A stretch of 64,000 nucleotides of DNA, from positions 265,091 through 329,090 of the forward strand of contig CCFG01000008.1 in assembly GCA_000752215.1 (NCBI GenBank), written 5' to 3'. Made by a program: the position numbers and the translations under genes. The stretch comes from a bacterium MS4 (GTDB lineage: Bacteria > Bacillota > Clostridia > Oscillospirales > Acutalibacteraceae). The notes beneath the pieces are model-generated. The model was given only the letters and a program-made list of their open reading frames with translations. It was not told where the DNA came from and did no database searches. The stretch's first letter is position 1. Every line of letters begins with the position of its first letter. Shown in pieces: positions 42,619 through 52,711 of this stretch.

Positions 42619-45600
42619 ATGATAAAGAAAAAGATTTTATGTATGGTGCTTTCCATTTCCATCGTGTTTTCATTACTGATTCTGCCGGATACTTTCCAGA
42701 CGGAAGTACAGGCGGCGGAAATAGTAAAAATCGGGGATAACACGTCGGTGGCGGAGGATGGAAATATTCTGACCTTTACGTGCGGGGAGCAGGAAGTTAA
42801 GGTCGAACTGTGTACTCCACAGACGGCGCATATTGAGCTGTCACTGGACGGCGCGGACGGATACCGTCCCAGCGATCCTCAATACTACATGGTGCAAAAA
42901 AATATTTGGGATCCTGTAAGCAGAACCGTTACGGACGAAGGCGGATACATCAGGATTCTGACAAGCAAGATGGATATTCATGTACAAAAAAGTCCATTGC
43001 GTATCGCAATGTATGATCTCGACGGCAACCTGCTGAGTAAGGATGCCGATGACCAGGGAATGTATTGGGATGATACGGGAATCCGCGGCGTCAAGAAAAC
43101 AGAGGGTACAAAAAATGCGGGAGGCATTTTCGGCTTTGGCTCCGGAGATCATGGCCGCAGAGCGGATTTGAACCGATACAGCACAGATTTCAGTGAATTC
43201 ACTATGTCACACGGCAGAGTGGTCGCTCCTTTTTTCATGAGTACCGTTGGCTATGGGATTTTCCTGAACACCATCGAGACAAACACGAAGTTTTTTAAAC
43301 AGGGCGGCGGCTTTCAGACACAGGGCTATTTGGATTATTATTTTATGTATGGCCCTGATTTCAAAACAATTCTGAATGAATACGCGGAAATTACCGGAAG
43401 GATGGAGCTTTACGGCAAATGGGCAAACGGCTTCATGCTGTCGAAATACGGCAATGACAATGCAACACAGGCAGAATTCCTGGAATGGCTCCACAAATTG
43501 AGAGATGAAGGCTATCCCAGCGATGCCTATGTTTTTGACTACGGCTGGCGCGGCGATGTTGCGGACAACGGCGGCAACCAAACCGGAGCAGGCCAAAAAT
43601 TCGGCAAACAGATGTGGAGCAACGACACCGCGAAGTTCCCGGATATTCCGGCAATGTTTGACGAAGCGCGGCAGTTGGGGTTCCATGTAGGACTTCACAA
43701 CAACGCGGGTACTCCGGAAGCCTCGGGCGGCAAGACGCTTTACCTTCCTGAAAACGAACAGAAATGGGTAAAATCCTATATGGACAGCGTCATTACCACC
43801 GGGTTCGGGGATTTTTTCTGGCCCGATGAATTTGATGTGCTTGGCTCCAACACGGCGCCTACGCTTTCCTCCAAAGGCGCTTATGAAGCCTGGCAGGCAT
43901 ACACCGATGAATCGCGGCCGATGTTTATGGCCAGAGGAGGTTACGCGGGACAGCACTTTGCGACCGCGTGGTCGGGCGATATTAATCCCACCTCTGCGGA
44001 AATCGGCAACCAGATCGGTTTCAGCATTGATACCGGCCTGATCGGTTATTGGGCGACCTCGCATGACCTCGGCGGATTTATGTCGCGGCCTACCGATGCT
44101 CTGTATACCCGGTGGGTCTCGGAGTTCGGCGCATGGAACGGCATTATGAGAACCCATGGTCACGATGGCCGCGAGCCGTGGACATTTAGCCAGACGGCTC
44201 AGGATACGCTGAAAAAGAATCTGAAGACCCGTTATGAGCTGTATCCGTATATTTATTCTCTTTCATGGCAGGGCTACAGCCAGGGGACACCGATCATGCG
44301 CGCCATGCTGCTGGAAGACGGCAGCCAAAATAACCCGGCGGCATGGAATCTGAACAAACAGTATTATTTTGGAGATTGGTTCCTGGTGGCCCCGGCACAG
44401 GATACCAGCGATACCGTGGTTTCGGTCTGGCTTCCCCCGCAGACTACCTGGTACAATTATTACACAGGGAAACGCTATGAGGGAGGCGCAAGCGGAAAAA
44501 CGATCAACGTCGCGGCAGCCCTGACGGATATACCCGTGTTCGTAAAAGCGGGTGCCATTGTTCCCATGGGTCCGGATATGGATTATGCGGATGAAAAACC
44601 TTTGGATCCCCTTACACTGGATATTTATCCGAAGGGAACCACGGACTTTACCCTTTATGAAGACGATGGGGTAAGCCGTAAATACATAACTGAAAATGCA
44701 TACAGCACGACAAAATACGAAAGTGTACAGAACGGGAATGATATTTCCTTTAAAATCTTTGCAAGGGAAGATCACAACGCGGCTGTTTACAAACCGGCCG
44801 ACCGTTCCTACAATCTGAAGTTCAACCATATCGCTCAGATAAACGGCGTGACCGTAAACGGAGACAACATCTCCGGCGTATCGACACTGGAGCAGTACAA
44901 TGCTTCGCAGGAGGCTTACTGGCTTGATTCAACAAATAACATTGTCTATGTCAAAACTCCCGACACCGGAGAGGAAATCAATGTGGAACTCGCTTCCGGC
45001 GGAATTGTTGAACCGGCGCTCGGCAATGAAAACGAAGGGATTCCCGCCAAGCAGGTAAACGATGGAGACACGTTTGAACTGGAAACGGGAAAATTCCTCC
45101 CGCAGTCCGGCGGTCAGGTAATCGCCGACACGGAGTGGAAAGGCTATACGGGAACGGGCTTTGCAAAAGGCTTTAAGGTGGCCGGAGATGCGGTTCAGTT
45201 CGACGCCGATATTGTAAAGGCGGGCACCTACAACCTGAAAATACGCGTAAACTGCGGAAAGAAAAACGATCCCCAATATGATTCCTCACCCCGTACAGGC
45301 GGATTGTACCTCAACGGAACAAAAGCGGCCGATCTGTCCTTTGCGGTGACGGATGTCTGGGGAAATACCATAAATAGTGTAAAACAGGGAGTCTGGGTCG
45401 ATTATACCATTCCGGGCATCAAGCTGGACGCGGGCGTCAATACCTTCAAAATCCAGGCGGAAGGTTCCAACCCCGGCAACTACAATCTGGACTCGCTTAC
45501 CTTTAATCGATTGGATACCACGGTAAACGCCTTTAGCCGGATTGAAGCGGAGTCGGCCGGAACACTCACCAATGTGTCGAAGGCGGCTCTGGGAGACGGA

Positions 45601-48288
45601 ACCAATGTCCTGAGCACATCCACAAACGGAGCGTGGGCGCAGTTTAATGAAGTGAGAGGTTCCAACAAAGGCGGGCTCCAGCTTCGGGTAAAGAGTACGA
45701 CTGGCGGCCGTATCATAGCTTATGAAAACGGTGTGGGCGATAAGGTGCTTGCCACCTTTGACCTGCCGGAGGACGGGCAGTGGACGACTCTTACGGAAAA
45801 GTCCAAGGACACAGACGCGGATACAAGCAATATTTTCTTCGAATTCGTCGCAAACTCTGCATCAGTTTTGGATTGCGACATGGATTGGTTCCGCTTCATT
45901 CCAAGAATTGATTCCGGCGATACCTTTGAGGCGGAAGATGCACAAGGCGATACAACCAGCGCGGCCGGTGACGGCAGCGGGACCGTACGGGTCGACAATC
46001 AGTGGCCGGGATATACCGGAACCGGTTACGTCGCGGGCTGGAAGTCCGTGGGGCATTATGTGGAATTCCAGGCGGACGTTGCACAGACGGGGAACTATGA
46101 TGTTATTCTGAACGTCGCCAACGGCAAGAAGAATGCTTCGCAGTATGATGATACTCCTCGTACGGGTGTACTTTACATCGACGGCGTAAAGGCCGCGGAT
46201 TTTGGCCTCGAAGTACACGAAACATGGGGCGAATGGTTTGAACATGTCATTGAGGGTATCCCCATTGAAGAGGGCATCCATACCTTCAAGATTCGTTCCG
46301 AAGGCAGTGAAAATTCCGGAAACTTTAATCTGGATTCCATCAGATTTGATCTTCAGGCCTCCTCCGCGAACAGCATAACGGTGACTCCGGTCAGCGGTGC
46401 GACGGTTACTGCAGACAAATCGCAGGCACAGGCGGATGAAGTCGTGAGCGTTACCATTAAAGATATCGTGCAGGGAAAAGCTTTCAAATCGATCTCTGTA
46501 ACCGATGCGGACGGTGAGCCCGTCAATGCTGCGGAGGTAACGGCCGGCAAAAAATATACATTTGTCATGCCCGCGTCGTCTGTTACCGTCGATGTGGAAC
46601 TGCAGGATGTAACTCCTGATACACTGAATATCAGCAGCGTTCAGCAGCCTGATCCGTTGACTGTTGAGTACGGTACCGATTATGACAGCTTAGAGCTGCC
46701 CGAAACTGTGGACGTGACTCTCAGCGACGATACCGATATCAGCCTTTCCGTCAACTGGATAGAGGGCGGCTACAACGGCAATCGTGCGGGGACCTATACC
46801 CTAAAGGGCTCGCTGATTCTGGAAGATGGCATAACCAATACAAGCAATATACAGGCGTCCATTCAGATTACGGTAGAGGACAGTTCCTCCCCCGGCACGG
46901 ATAAAATCATCAATTCATTTAATCCGCTGAATCCGTCGGTGAAAAATCAAACAGTTGCCTATGGAACGCCGTTCTCTTCCCTGAATCTGCCTCAGAAGCT
47001 CAGGGCGGAAGTCGACGGAATAAAGGATACCTGGGTCAGCATAACCAAATGGGTCAGCGACATCACTTACAACCCGCTGGCTTCCAAAACATACCGCTTT
47101 GCTCCGGTTTTGGACAGCGGCTATGTACTGGAAGATAACGCCGGACTTCCCAGCATTTCAGTAACCGTTAAACCGAAAAAGAGCAATCACTCAAGCAGCA
47201 GCTCTTCTTCAAGCAGTACCGGCAATACTCCAAAAACGCAAAGTACGATGTCTGCCACAACAACCGCAGGCGGAGGCACGGCGGCAGAGGTAACAACAAA
47301 ACCGGATACAGCACCGGCTGTGTTGGGAAGCAAGTCAAGCGTTACCGTTTCGATCCCGACAGAGATCACGTCCGTGATCTCCAATGCAACGGCGGAAAAA
47401 CCCGCCCAGGTAACGATCGCTCTGCCTACCGAAACAATACTGGAACAATTAAGCAGCAGTACGGTTCAAACCGTTACTGTGAACATGCAGGTCCCTTCCT
47501 CTGTGGCAAACAATACCAATGCAAATGCAAATATATCCATAACGGCATCACAAGCGGCTTTGCAGGCGGCTAAGGATGCGAAGAAGGACATTACCCTTAC
47601 AGTGACCAATTCGGACATGGGCAGTGAAGCTTATTCATGGACCTTCTCCGGTGCAGACTTGAGCAGTTCCGTTGCTCCCGTTACAAACGTGAATCTTGCA
47701 CTGAACGTTGTCGCGGTAAAAAATGACACATCAGCTGCCGAAGTAGTGGCAAAAAATGCTGCGGATCAAAATTCTTTAGGTACTTTGATTCAATTCAACA
47801 ATCACGGACTTATACCCGGACTCGCAAAAGTCAGGGTGTATGTGGGAAATCAGCAGGGATGTGCTCCGAATTCACAGGTGTTCCTCTATTATCTAAACAG
47901 AACAACAAAGGTTCTGGAGCAATTGCCGAGGAGCGAGTACACGGTGGATGCAAACGGGTATGTGGAAATTGATATTATCCACTGTTCCGATTACGTGCTG
48001 CTGCCGAAAGCCGCGGTAAATCCGTATCCTGTAAAATCAGACAGCACTTACCCCGTCGGGGTGAAGCATGGGGAAAGCTATACCTTTATGATGACAGCCG
48101 GCGAAAATTCGACTCCGTCATTCGGCGTGGGGAACGGCCAGGCATTTACGAGTATGGTAAAGCGTCAGGGAAACAAGTACTATTTCACCGTAAAAGCGGT
48201 TGGGTCAGTTGGTACGATGACTGCGGTCTACAGCACTTTGCCAGGACAGCAGCCGGTAATCCTGTGCTATATCTCAGTAGTCAAGTAG
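42619..48288 (+). CDS. Secreted multidomain GH31 glycoside hydrolase
   Basis: A 1889-residue exported enzyme. ATG at 42619 follows GGGAGG and opens a signal peptide (MIKKKILCMVLSISIVFSLL, cleavage near QAAE). The GH31 catalytic region (about 60-720) shows FFWPDEFD near 402 (nucleophile region) and WSGD near 453 (acid/base), followed by SHDLGGFMSRP. Then come CBM35-like (about 814-964), CBM6-like (973-1090) and a second CBM35-like (1098-1247) module, three Ig-like or Big domains to about 1515, a Ser-rich linker (about 1518-1530) and a C-terminal region of unknown type. No cell-wall anchor is seen. It likely cleaves alpha-glucosides, alpha-xylosides or alpha-galactosides outside the cell. Longer in-frame extension upstream of 42619 is rejected. 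Confidence 0.88.
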   Translation: MIKKKILCMVLSISIVFSLLILPDTFQTEVQAAEIVKIGDNTSVAEDGNILTFTCGEQEVKVELCTPQTAHIELSLDGADGYRPSDPQYYMVQKNIWDPVSRTVTDEGGYIRILTSKMDIHVQKSPLRIAMYDLDGNLLSKDADDQGMYWDDTGIRGVKKTEGTKNAGGIFGFGSGDHGRRADLNRYSTDFSEFTMSHGRVVAPFFMSTVGYGIFLNTIETNTKFFKQGGGFQTQGYLDYYFMYGPDFKTILNEYAEITGRMELYGKWANGFMLSKYGNDNATQAEFLEWLHKLRDEGYPSDAYVFDYGWRGDVADNGGNQTGAGQKFGKQMWSNDTAKFPDIPAMFDEARQLGFHVGLHNNAGTPEASGGKTLYLPENEQKWVKSYMDSVITTGFGDFFWPDEFDVLGSNTAPTLSSKGAYEAWQAYTDESRPMFMARGGYAGQHFATAWSGDINPTSAEIGNQIGFSIDTGLIGYWATSHDLGGFMSRPTDALYTRWVSEFGAWNGIMRTHGHDGREPWTFSQTAQDTLKKNLKTRYELYPYIYSLSWQGYSQGTPIMRAMLLEDGSQNNPAAWNLNKQYYFGDWFLVAPAQDTSDTVVSVWLPPQTTWYNYYTGKRYEGGASGKTINVAAALTDIPVFVKAGAIVPMGPDMDYADEKPLDPLTLDIYPKGTTDFTLYEDDGVSRKYITENAYSTTKYESVQNGNDISFKIFAREDHNAAVYKPADRSYNLKFNHIAQINGVTVNGDNISGVSTLEQYNASQEAYWLDSTNNIVYVKTPDTGEEINVELASGGIVEPALGNENEGIPAKQVNDGDTFELETGKFLPQSGGQVIADTEWKGYTGTGFAKGFKVAGDAVQFDADIVKAGTYNLKIRVNCGKKNDPQYDSSPRTGGLYLNGTKAADLSFAVTDVWGNTINSVKQGVWVDYTIPGIKLDAGVNTFKIQAEGSNPGNYNLDSLTFNRLDTTVNAFSRIEAESAGTLTNVSKAALGDGTNVLSTSTNGAWAQFNEVRGSNKGGLQLRVKSTTGGRIIAYENGVGDKVLATFDLPEDGQWTTLTEKSKDTDADTSNIFFEFVANSASVLDCDMDWFRFIPRIDSGDTFEAEDAQGDTTSAAGDGSGTVRVDNQWPGYTGTGYVAGWKSVGHYVEFQADVAQTGNYDVILNVANGKKNASQYDDTPRTGVLYIDGVKAADFGLEVHETWGEWFEHVIEGIPIEEGIHTFKIRSEGSENSGNFNLDSIRFDLQASSANSITVTPVSGATVTADKSQAQADEVVSVTIKDIVQGKAFKSISVTDADGEPVNAAEVTAGKKYTFVMPASSVTVDVELQDVTPDTLNISSVQQPDPLTVEYGTDYDSLELPETVDVTLSDDTDISLSVNWIEGGYNGNRAGTYTLKGSLILEDGITNTSNIQASIQITVEDSSSPGTDKIINSFNPLNPSVKNQTVAYGTPFSSLNLPQKLRAEVDGIKDTWVSITKWVSDITYNPLASKTYRFAPVLDSGYVLEDNAGLPSISVTVKPKKSNHSSSSSSSSSTGNTPKTQSTMSATTTAGGGTAAEVTTKPDTAPAVLGSKSSVTVSIPTEITSVISNATAEKPAQVTIALPTETILEQLSSSTVQTVTVNMQVPSSVANNTNANANISITASQAALQAAKDAKKDITLTVTNSDMGSEAYSWTFSGADLSSSVAPVTNVNLALNVVAVKNDTSAAEVVAKNAADQNSLGTLIQFNNHGLIPGLAKVRVYVGNQQGCAPNSQVFLYYLNRTTKVLEQLPRSEYTVDANGYVEIDIIHCSDYVLLPKAAVNPYPVKSDSTYPVGVKHGESYTFMMTAGENSTPSFGVGNGQAFTSMVKRQGNKYYFTVKAVGSVGTMTAVYSTLPGQQPVILCYISVVK

Positions 48289-48602
48289 CATAATACGGCA
48301 GCGCGGAGAGGCAAAAAGACCTCTCGGAAAATTCCAGACGGAGAGGTACTTGAATCACGGAAATCGGTGGTTTGGGTACCTCTTTGTTCATCCATTTTGT
48401 TAAATGCTGCATAAGTTCTGTCAAATAGATTAAATAAAAATGGAAGTTATATATAATTATTTTTACCTAATTTTCAAAATTATAGAGTCGAAATTCAATG
48501 ATTATCAGACCGCTCAAATTTATAATTTACGCCGTGCACAGGAGCGCCGGCCATTTATTCATCAATATTTCTACTACAATTATTTAGAAGAGAAGGGTCA
48601 TA
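48289..48602. other. Intergenic stretch after the GH31 gene
   Basis: About 310 bases. Contains GAGAGG/CCTCTC stem pairs near 48308-48350 that may form a weak terminator, and TATAAT at 48452 without a good -35. No gene supported. Confidence 0.4.
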
Positions 48603-49592
48603 ATGAAGAGGATCTTTGCATCTTTGGTTGTTGCGCTGGTGATTATTGCCGCTTTATTTTATGATCTGTATGGAACCGTCAATGATGGGACAGTGGAAAA
48701 TGAGGCGGGAAAACAGCCGAAATATCACATACAGGTTATTACGCAGAATTCGGATGAGCATTTCTGGACGATGTTTAAAAAAGGTGCAAGCGCCGCAGGA
48801 GCTAAATTGAACACCTATGTAGAATTTGTCGATGTTACTCAAAAAGATGTGGATTCATCCGTACAGGCGGTTGAAAAAGCGATTTACTCCAACGTGGATG
48901 GCATTGCCTTGCAGGGACAGGACATTACGAAGACATCTGCCGTGCTGGAAATTGCAAAATCAAAAAACATTGCTGCGATCACTTTTGAAAATGAGCTGAG
49001 TTATATTCCCGATGTGCCGACGGTTGGCTCAAACCTGTATGATATCGGTCAGAAAGAAGGAGAACTGGGGGTACAGGCCTGCAAGGGAAAGGGAAACGCC
49101 GTCCTGATTGTAAACGGAGCAGGGAGCCAAAGCAGTCAGTTTAAAAGCCTCAAGCTACAGGGGATTATGGATGTTTTTTCAAAGCATGCCGGAATCTCCG
49201 TACAGGCGGTTTATACGCTGAGTGCCGGCATGTTTGAAACAGAAAAACTAATGAGTAAAATTTTGGCCCAGAATCCGAAAATCGATTTGATCGTCTGCAC
49301 CGACGAGCGCAACACGCCGAGTATCGCGCAGATCATTGTTGACGCCGACCGGGTGGGCGATGTATCCATTGTCGGGTATGGCGCCATGCCGCAGACTCTG
49401 AAGTACATTGGGGGGCGCGGGGTGATCTACGGCACGGTGTGCCCGGATGCGTACAATATCGGTTACGATACGGTTTCTCAGCTTTATGCCATTTTAAACG
49501 GCAACCAGGTGAGCGAAAGTCTCAACACCGAGCTGTTTCCGATTAATAAGACCAATGTTGATCAATTTATGGTAAAAACGAATGAAAGATAA
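48603..49592 (+). CDS. Membrane-anchored sugar-binding protein, sensor partner
   Basis: A 329-residue periplasmic-binding-protein-like (type 1) protein with an uncleaved-looking N-terminal anchor (FASLVVALVIIAALFYDLYG) and no lipobox. Fold landmarks: ITQNSDEHFWTMFKKGA near 40, DGIALQGQDI near 97, GSNLYDIGQKEG near 138, TDERNTPSIAQII near 225. It overlaps the histidine kinase gene by 11 bases. Anchored binding proteins encoded next to YesM/LytS kinases (XylFII type) bind a sugar and pass the signal to the kinase, which I infer here. Confidence 0.78.
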   Translation: MKRIFASLVVALVIIAALFYDLYGTVNDGTVENEAGKQPKYHIQVITQNSDEHFWTMFKKGASAAGAKLNTYVEFVDVTQKDVDSSVQAVEKAIYSNVDGIALQGQDITKTSAVLEIAKSKNIAAITFENELSYIPDVPTVGSNLYDIGQKEGELGVQACKGKGNAVLIVNGAGSQSSQFKSLKLQGIMDVFSKHAGISVQAVYTLSAGMFETEKLMSKILAQNPKIDLIVCTDERNTPSIAQIIVDADRVGDVSIVGYGAMPQTLKYIGGRGVIYGTVCPDAYNIGYDTVSQLYAILNGNQVSESLNTELFPINKTNVDQFMVKTNER

Positions 49593-51144
49593 GATGAAAT
49601 ATAATGCGGTCAAATCCCGTGATATGAAATTCCGTACACTGCTGATCACCTTTTTCCTGTCTTCTGCCGTCATTATAATGCTGGCAAGCGTGTACACTTA
49701 CATATCTTCCCAGATTTTGATGCAGGATACATCGGAAATGTTCCGGAAAAATTTAGAGCTTACCGGAGCATACAGCCGGCTGAGAAAAATTCAAAATGAC
49801 ATAGAGCTGTATCTTTCCACCGGCAGCTCGGACAGTCTGCTGGCGTTTTATGACGATGGCAACGCCATTACTGATAACGTAAACAAGCTGATGGATGAAG
49901 TAACCTATACGCCGCGGGGCGTGAAAATCAAAAATGTCGCCAACATGATTACGGATTATATGATAAAAGCGGAAAACGCAATCAACGCGAAGCGCGGCAG
50001 GAATATAGACGCTTATGTGACCGCTTATGAAATCACGGTGAAGGAATGTAACTATATAACGGTATATATGGAAGAAATCATGAGTCAGGATATTGTGGAC
50101 AGTGCCGAAAAATATAAGGCAATCAGCGAACGGCAGCTGCAGGCAACGGTGTTCAACAATATCTTTATTCTGTTTGTTATGATCTACGTTATCGTAATGA
50201 TTTTTGTTTTCAGCTTTGAAATTACCAAGCCGATTACAAAGCTAGCTTCCTATGCCGCTGAAATATCAAAAGGGAACTTTGAAATTAAAATTACCCCCGT
50301 CAAGTCCAGCAGGGAAGTAAATATGCTTTACAGCGTTTTTTCTTCCATGGCGGTCAATGTGAAAGAATATGTGAACGAGCTGCAAGAAAAGAGGAGACTG
50401 GAAAGAACGATCAGCGAACAGAAAGTGAACAACTTGAAGATGAGGAATGCGCTGCATGAATCGGAGCTTTTAGCATTGCAGTCGCAGGTCAACCCGCATT
50501 TTATATTTAACACCATTAATATCGGTGCAAAGATCGCAATGCTGCAGGGAGACGCGGCCACTTGTACCTACCTTGAAAACGCCGCCGATATTTTCCGCTA
50601 CAATCTGAACGGGCTGGATTCCAACGCAACGTTAAGAGAAGAAATTGATAATGTGGTTTCCTATATGTATCTTCTTAAAACACGGTTCAGCGACAGAATT
50701 CAGTTTTCTCTTGATCTTGATGAGTCCGATTCTAAACTGCTCGGTTTTGTGGTGCCCCGTATGATCCTGCAGCCGATTGTTGAAAATGCGTATATTCACG
50801 GGATAGGAGAAATCGAAGAAGGGGGAACCATCCGGCTCATTGCCCGGCGGGATGCTCAATACGTTTATCTGACCGTCAGCGATAACGGGAAGGGAATTGG
50901 GGAGGAAAAGATCGCTGCCATTATAAACGGAGAACCGGAAGAATCGGCGGAGGAGAAACCGAGGCAGAGGGGCCACACTACGGGCATCGGCATTGACAAT
51001 GTGATGAAACGGCTGCGCCTTTTCTTTGGGAAACAGGATGTGATGAAAATTGAGTGTACGGACGGAGAAACAAGATTTACTTTTATACTGCCGACAGAAA
51101 TAGAGAAGGGGGAGGAGCATGTATCGTGTGCTGATTGTGGATGA
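49582..51144 (+). CDS. YesM-type sensor histidine kinase
   Basis: A 520-residue membrane kinase: first membrane segment about residues 14-36, extracytoplasmic part to about 190, second segment (IFILFVMIYVIVMIFVFSF) near 195, HAMP to about 265, then the His_kinase box LQSQVNPHFIFNT near 297 (phospho-His) and HATPase motifs QPIVENAYIHG and SDNGKGIG. Overlaps both neighbours. Together with the binding protein before it and the AraC-type regulator after it, it forms a sugar-sensing three-part system. Confidence 0.9.
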   Translation: MKDKMKYNAVKSRDMKFRTLLITFFLSSAVIIMLASVYTYISSQILMQDTSEMFRKNLELTGAYSRLRKIQNDIELYLSTGSSDSLLAFYDDGNAITDNVNKLMDEVTYTPRGVKIKNVANMITDYMIKAENAINAKRGRNIDAYVTAYEITVKECNYITVYMEEIMSQDIVDSAEKYKAISERQLQATVFNNIFILFVMIYVIVMIFVFSFEITKPITKLASYAAEISKGNFEIKITPVKSSREVNMLYSVFSSMAVNVKEYVNELQEKRRLERTISEQKVNNLKMRNALHESELLALQSQVNPHFIFNTINIGAKIAMLQGDAATCTYLENAADIFRYNLNGLDSNATLREEIDNVVSYMYLLKTRFSDRIQFSLDLDESDSKLLGFVVPRMILQPIVENAYIHGIGEIEEGGTIRLIARRDAQYVYLTVSDNGKGIGEEKIAAIINGEPEESAEEKPRQRGHTTGIGIDNVMKRLRLFFGKQDVMKIECTDGETRFTFILPTEIEKGEEHVSCADCG

Positions 51145-52711
51145 CGAACCGATTGAGCTGAAATTTATAGAGTACATTATCAATAAAAAGTTTACGTCTT
51201 TGAAAGTGGAAGGTACAGAGCGCTCGGGCAGAGCGGCCATTGAAAAAGCGGAGAGTACCTACCCCGATATTATAATTATGGACATCAATATGCCGGGAAT
51301 CAATGGATTGGAGGCGATGCGCCAGATTCGAAAAGGAAATCCGAATGTCCGTTTTATCGTAGTTTCTGCCTTCGATTACTTTAATTATGCGGTGGAGGCG
51401 GTCGCTCTCAATGTAGATGATTATCTTTTAAAGCCTGTCAAAGAGGCAACGCTGGTGGAAACGCTCGAAAAGGTAATGAAACAGATTGATGCCCGGCGCG
51501 ACAGAACACGGCGGGAGATGGAGCTGAAAGAGAAATTCGAGATGGTCATGCCGATTTTGGAAACAGGTTTTATCAACGCCATTTGCATTTTTGACGACGC
51601 CGGTACGGATCTTAACAATTATTGCCGTATCTTTGATTTCAAAAGTACCAGCGGGTATGTCATTGCGATCCAGTTTGGCGAAAAGGAGGGCGGTGAGGTA
51701 AAAAACAAAATCGGCGCGGGGGTGCAAAGCCAAAAGCTATACCAGCATTACTACAGTATTTTAAAGTCGATTTGTGTCTGCGTTGTGGGACCAATGATGT
51801 TAAACCGGCTGATTGTTTATATCCTGGACGAGCAGGAAAATGGATTTGAGCAAAAATTTTCCGCTGAAAAAACAGTACAGAATTTCTATAAACGCGCGGA
51901 AAAGCTGGACATCGAAATCTCTGTTGGAATAGGAGGACACTGTAAGAGCGTTGACAATGCGCACGAATCCTACCAGCAGGCTCTGCGCGCGCTGCTTATG
52001 CTTTCCATCTCGAAAATCGACTGCAATATTTTACACTTTGATGATGTTCTGGCGGAAGAGGGGGGAGTGGAAACCTGCTATGAAAAGCAGTTTATGCGAA
52101 GCTATTACCTTAGTGTGGATACGGAGGACGCTTTGGTAGCCCAGCTTGCGTTTGAAAGCATATTTTCACGTATGTGCTCGGAGATAATGCCTGATTTCGA
52201 TGAGCTGAAGAATAAAAGCATTTCTCTCATCCTGGGCTTCAGCAAGCTGTGGGTGAACCTGGGAAGCAATCATTCTGTGATGCTCGGTCAGATTTTACAG
52301 GCTCAGAAACCGGACGAGCTTCGCAGGGCATGCTGCTGCTGTATCGCGTCGGCAGTAAACCGGACCGTTTCGGGAAAGAAGAAAAAAATAAACAGTATCA
52401 TTGAAAAGGCGAATCGCTACATGGAGGAACATTTCAGCGACGAGATCACGCTGGATTCAATTGCCAAGGAGGTCAATCTCAGTCCCTACTATTTCAGCCG
52501 CTTTTATAAAGCGCAGACAGGCGTTAATTTCATCGATCGTCTGATGACGATCCGCATTGAAAAGGCAAAAGAATATTTATCCGAAACAGATGCGTCGATC
52601 AAGGAAGTTTCAAAACAGGTTGGTTATATGGAACCGAATTATTTTTCCAAGCTTTTCAAAAAAATTGCCGGGATAACAGCAACTGAATATAAAGAACAAT
52701 ATGGGAGATGA
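51119..52711 (+). CDS. YesN-type response regulator (receiver plus AraC HTH)
   Basis: A 530-residue regulator. Receiver domain at the N-terminus (LIVDDEPIE, phospho-Asp in IIIMDINMPGING near 55, Lys in LLKPVKEATL near 104), a long middle linker, and an AraC/XylS HTH pair at the C-terminus (VNLSPYYFSRFYKAQTG and VGYMEPNYFSKLFKK). Translationally coupled to the kinase (26-base overlap). Likely activates the ABC transporter operon that begins at 54115. Confidence 0.9.
   Translation: MYRVLIVDDEPIELKFIEYIINKKFTSLKVEGTERSGRAAIEKAESTYPDIIIMDINMPGINGLEAMRQIRKGNPNVRFIVVSAFDYFNYAVEAVALNVDDYLLKPVKEATLVETLEKVMKQIDARRDRTRREMELKEKFEMVMPILETGFINAICIFDDAGTDLNNYCRIFDFKSTSGYVIAIQFGEKEGGEVKNKIGAGVQSQKLYQHYYSILKSICVCVVGPMMLNRLIVYILDEQENGFEQKFSAEKTVQNFYKRAEKLDIEISVGIGGHCKSVDNAHESYQQALRALLMLSISKIDCNILHFDDVLAEEGGVETCYEKQFMRSYYLSVDTEDALVAQLAFESIFSRMCSEIMPDFDELKNKSISLILGFSKLWVNLGSNHSVMLGQILQAQKPDELRRACCCCIASAVNRTVSGKKKKINSIIEKANRYMEEHFSDEITLDSIAKEVNLSPYYFSRFYKAQTGVNFIDRLMTIRIEKAKEYLSETDASIKEVSKQVGYMEPNYFSKLFKKIAGITATEYKEQYGR

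Noticed and set aside
48440-48664. 74-codon open frame before the anchored binding protein
   Set aside because: AT-rich, no ribosome-binding site, and overlaps the start of a well-supported gene.
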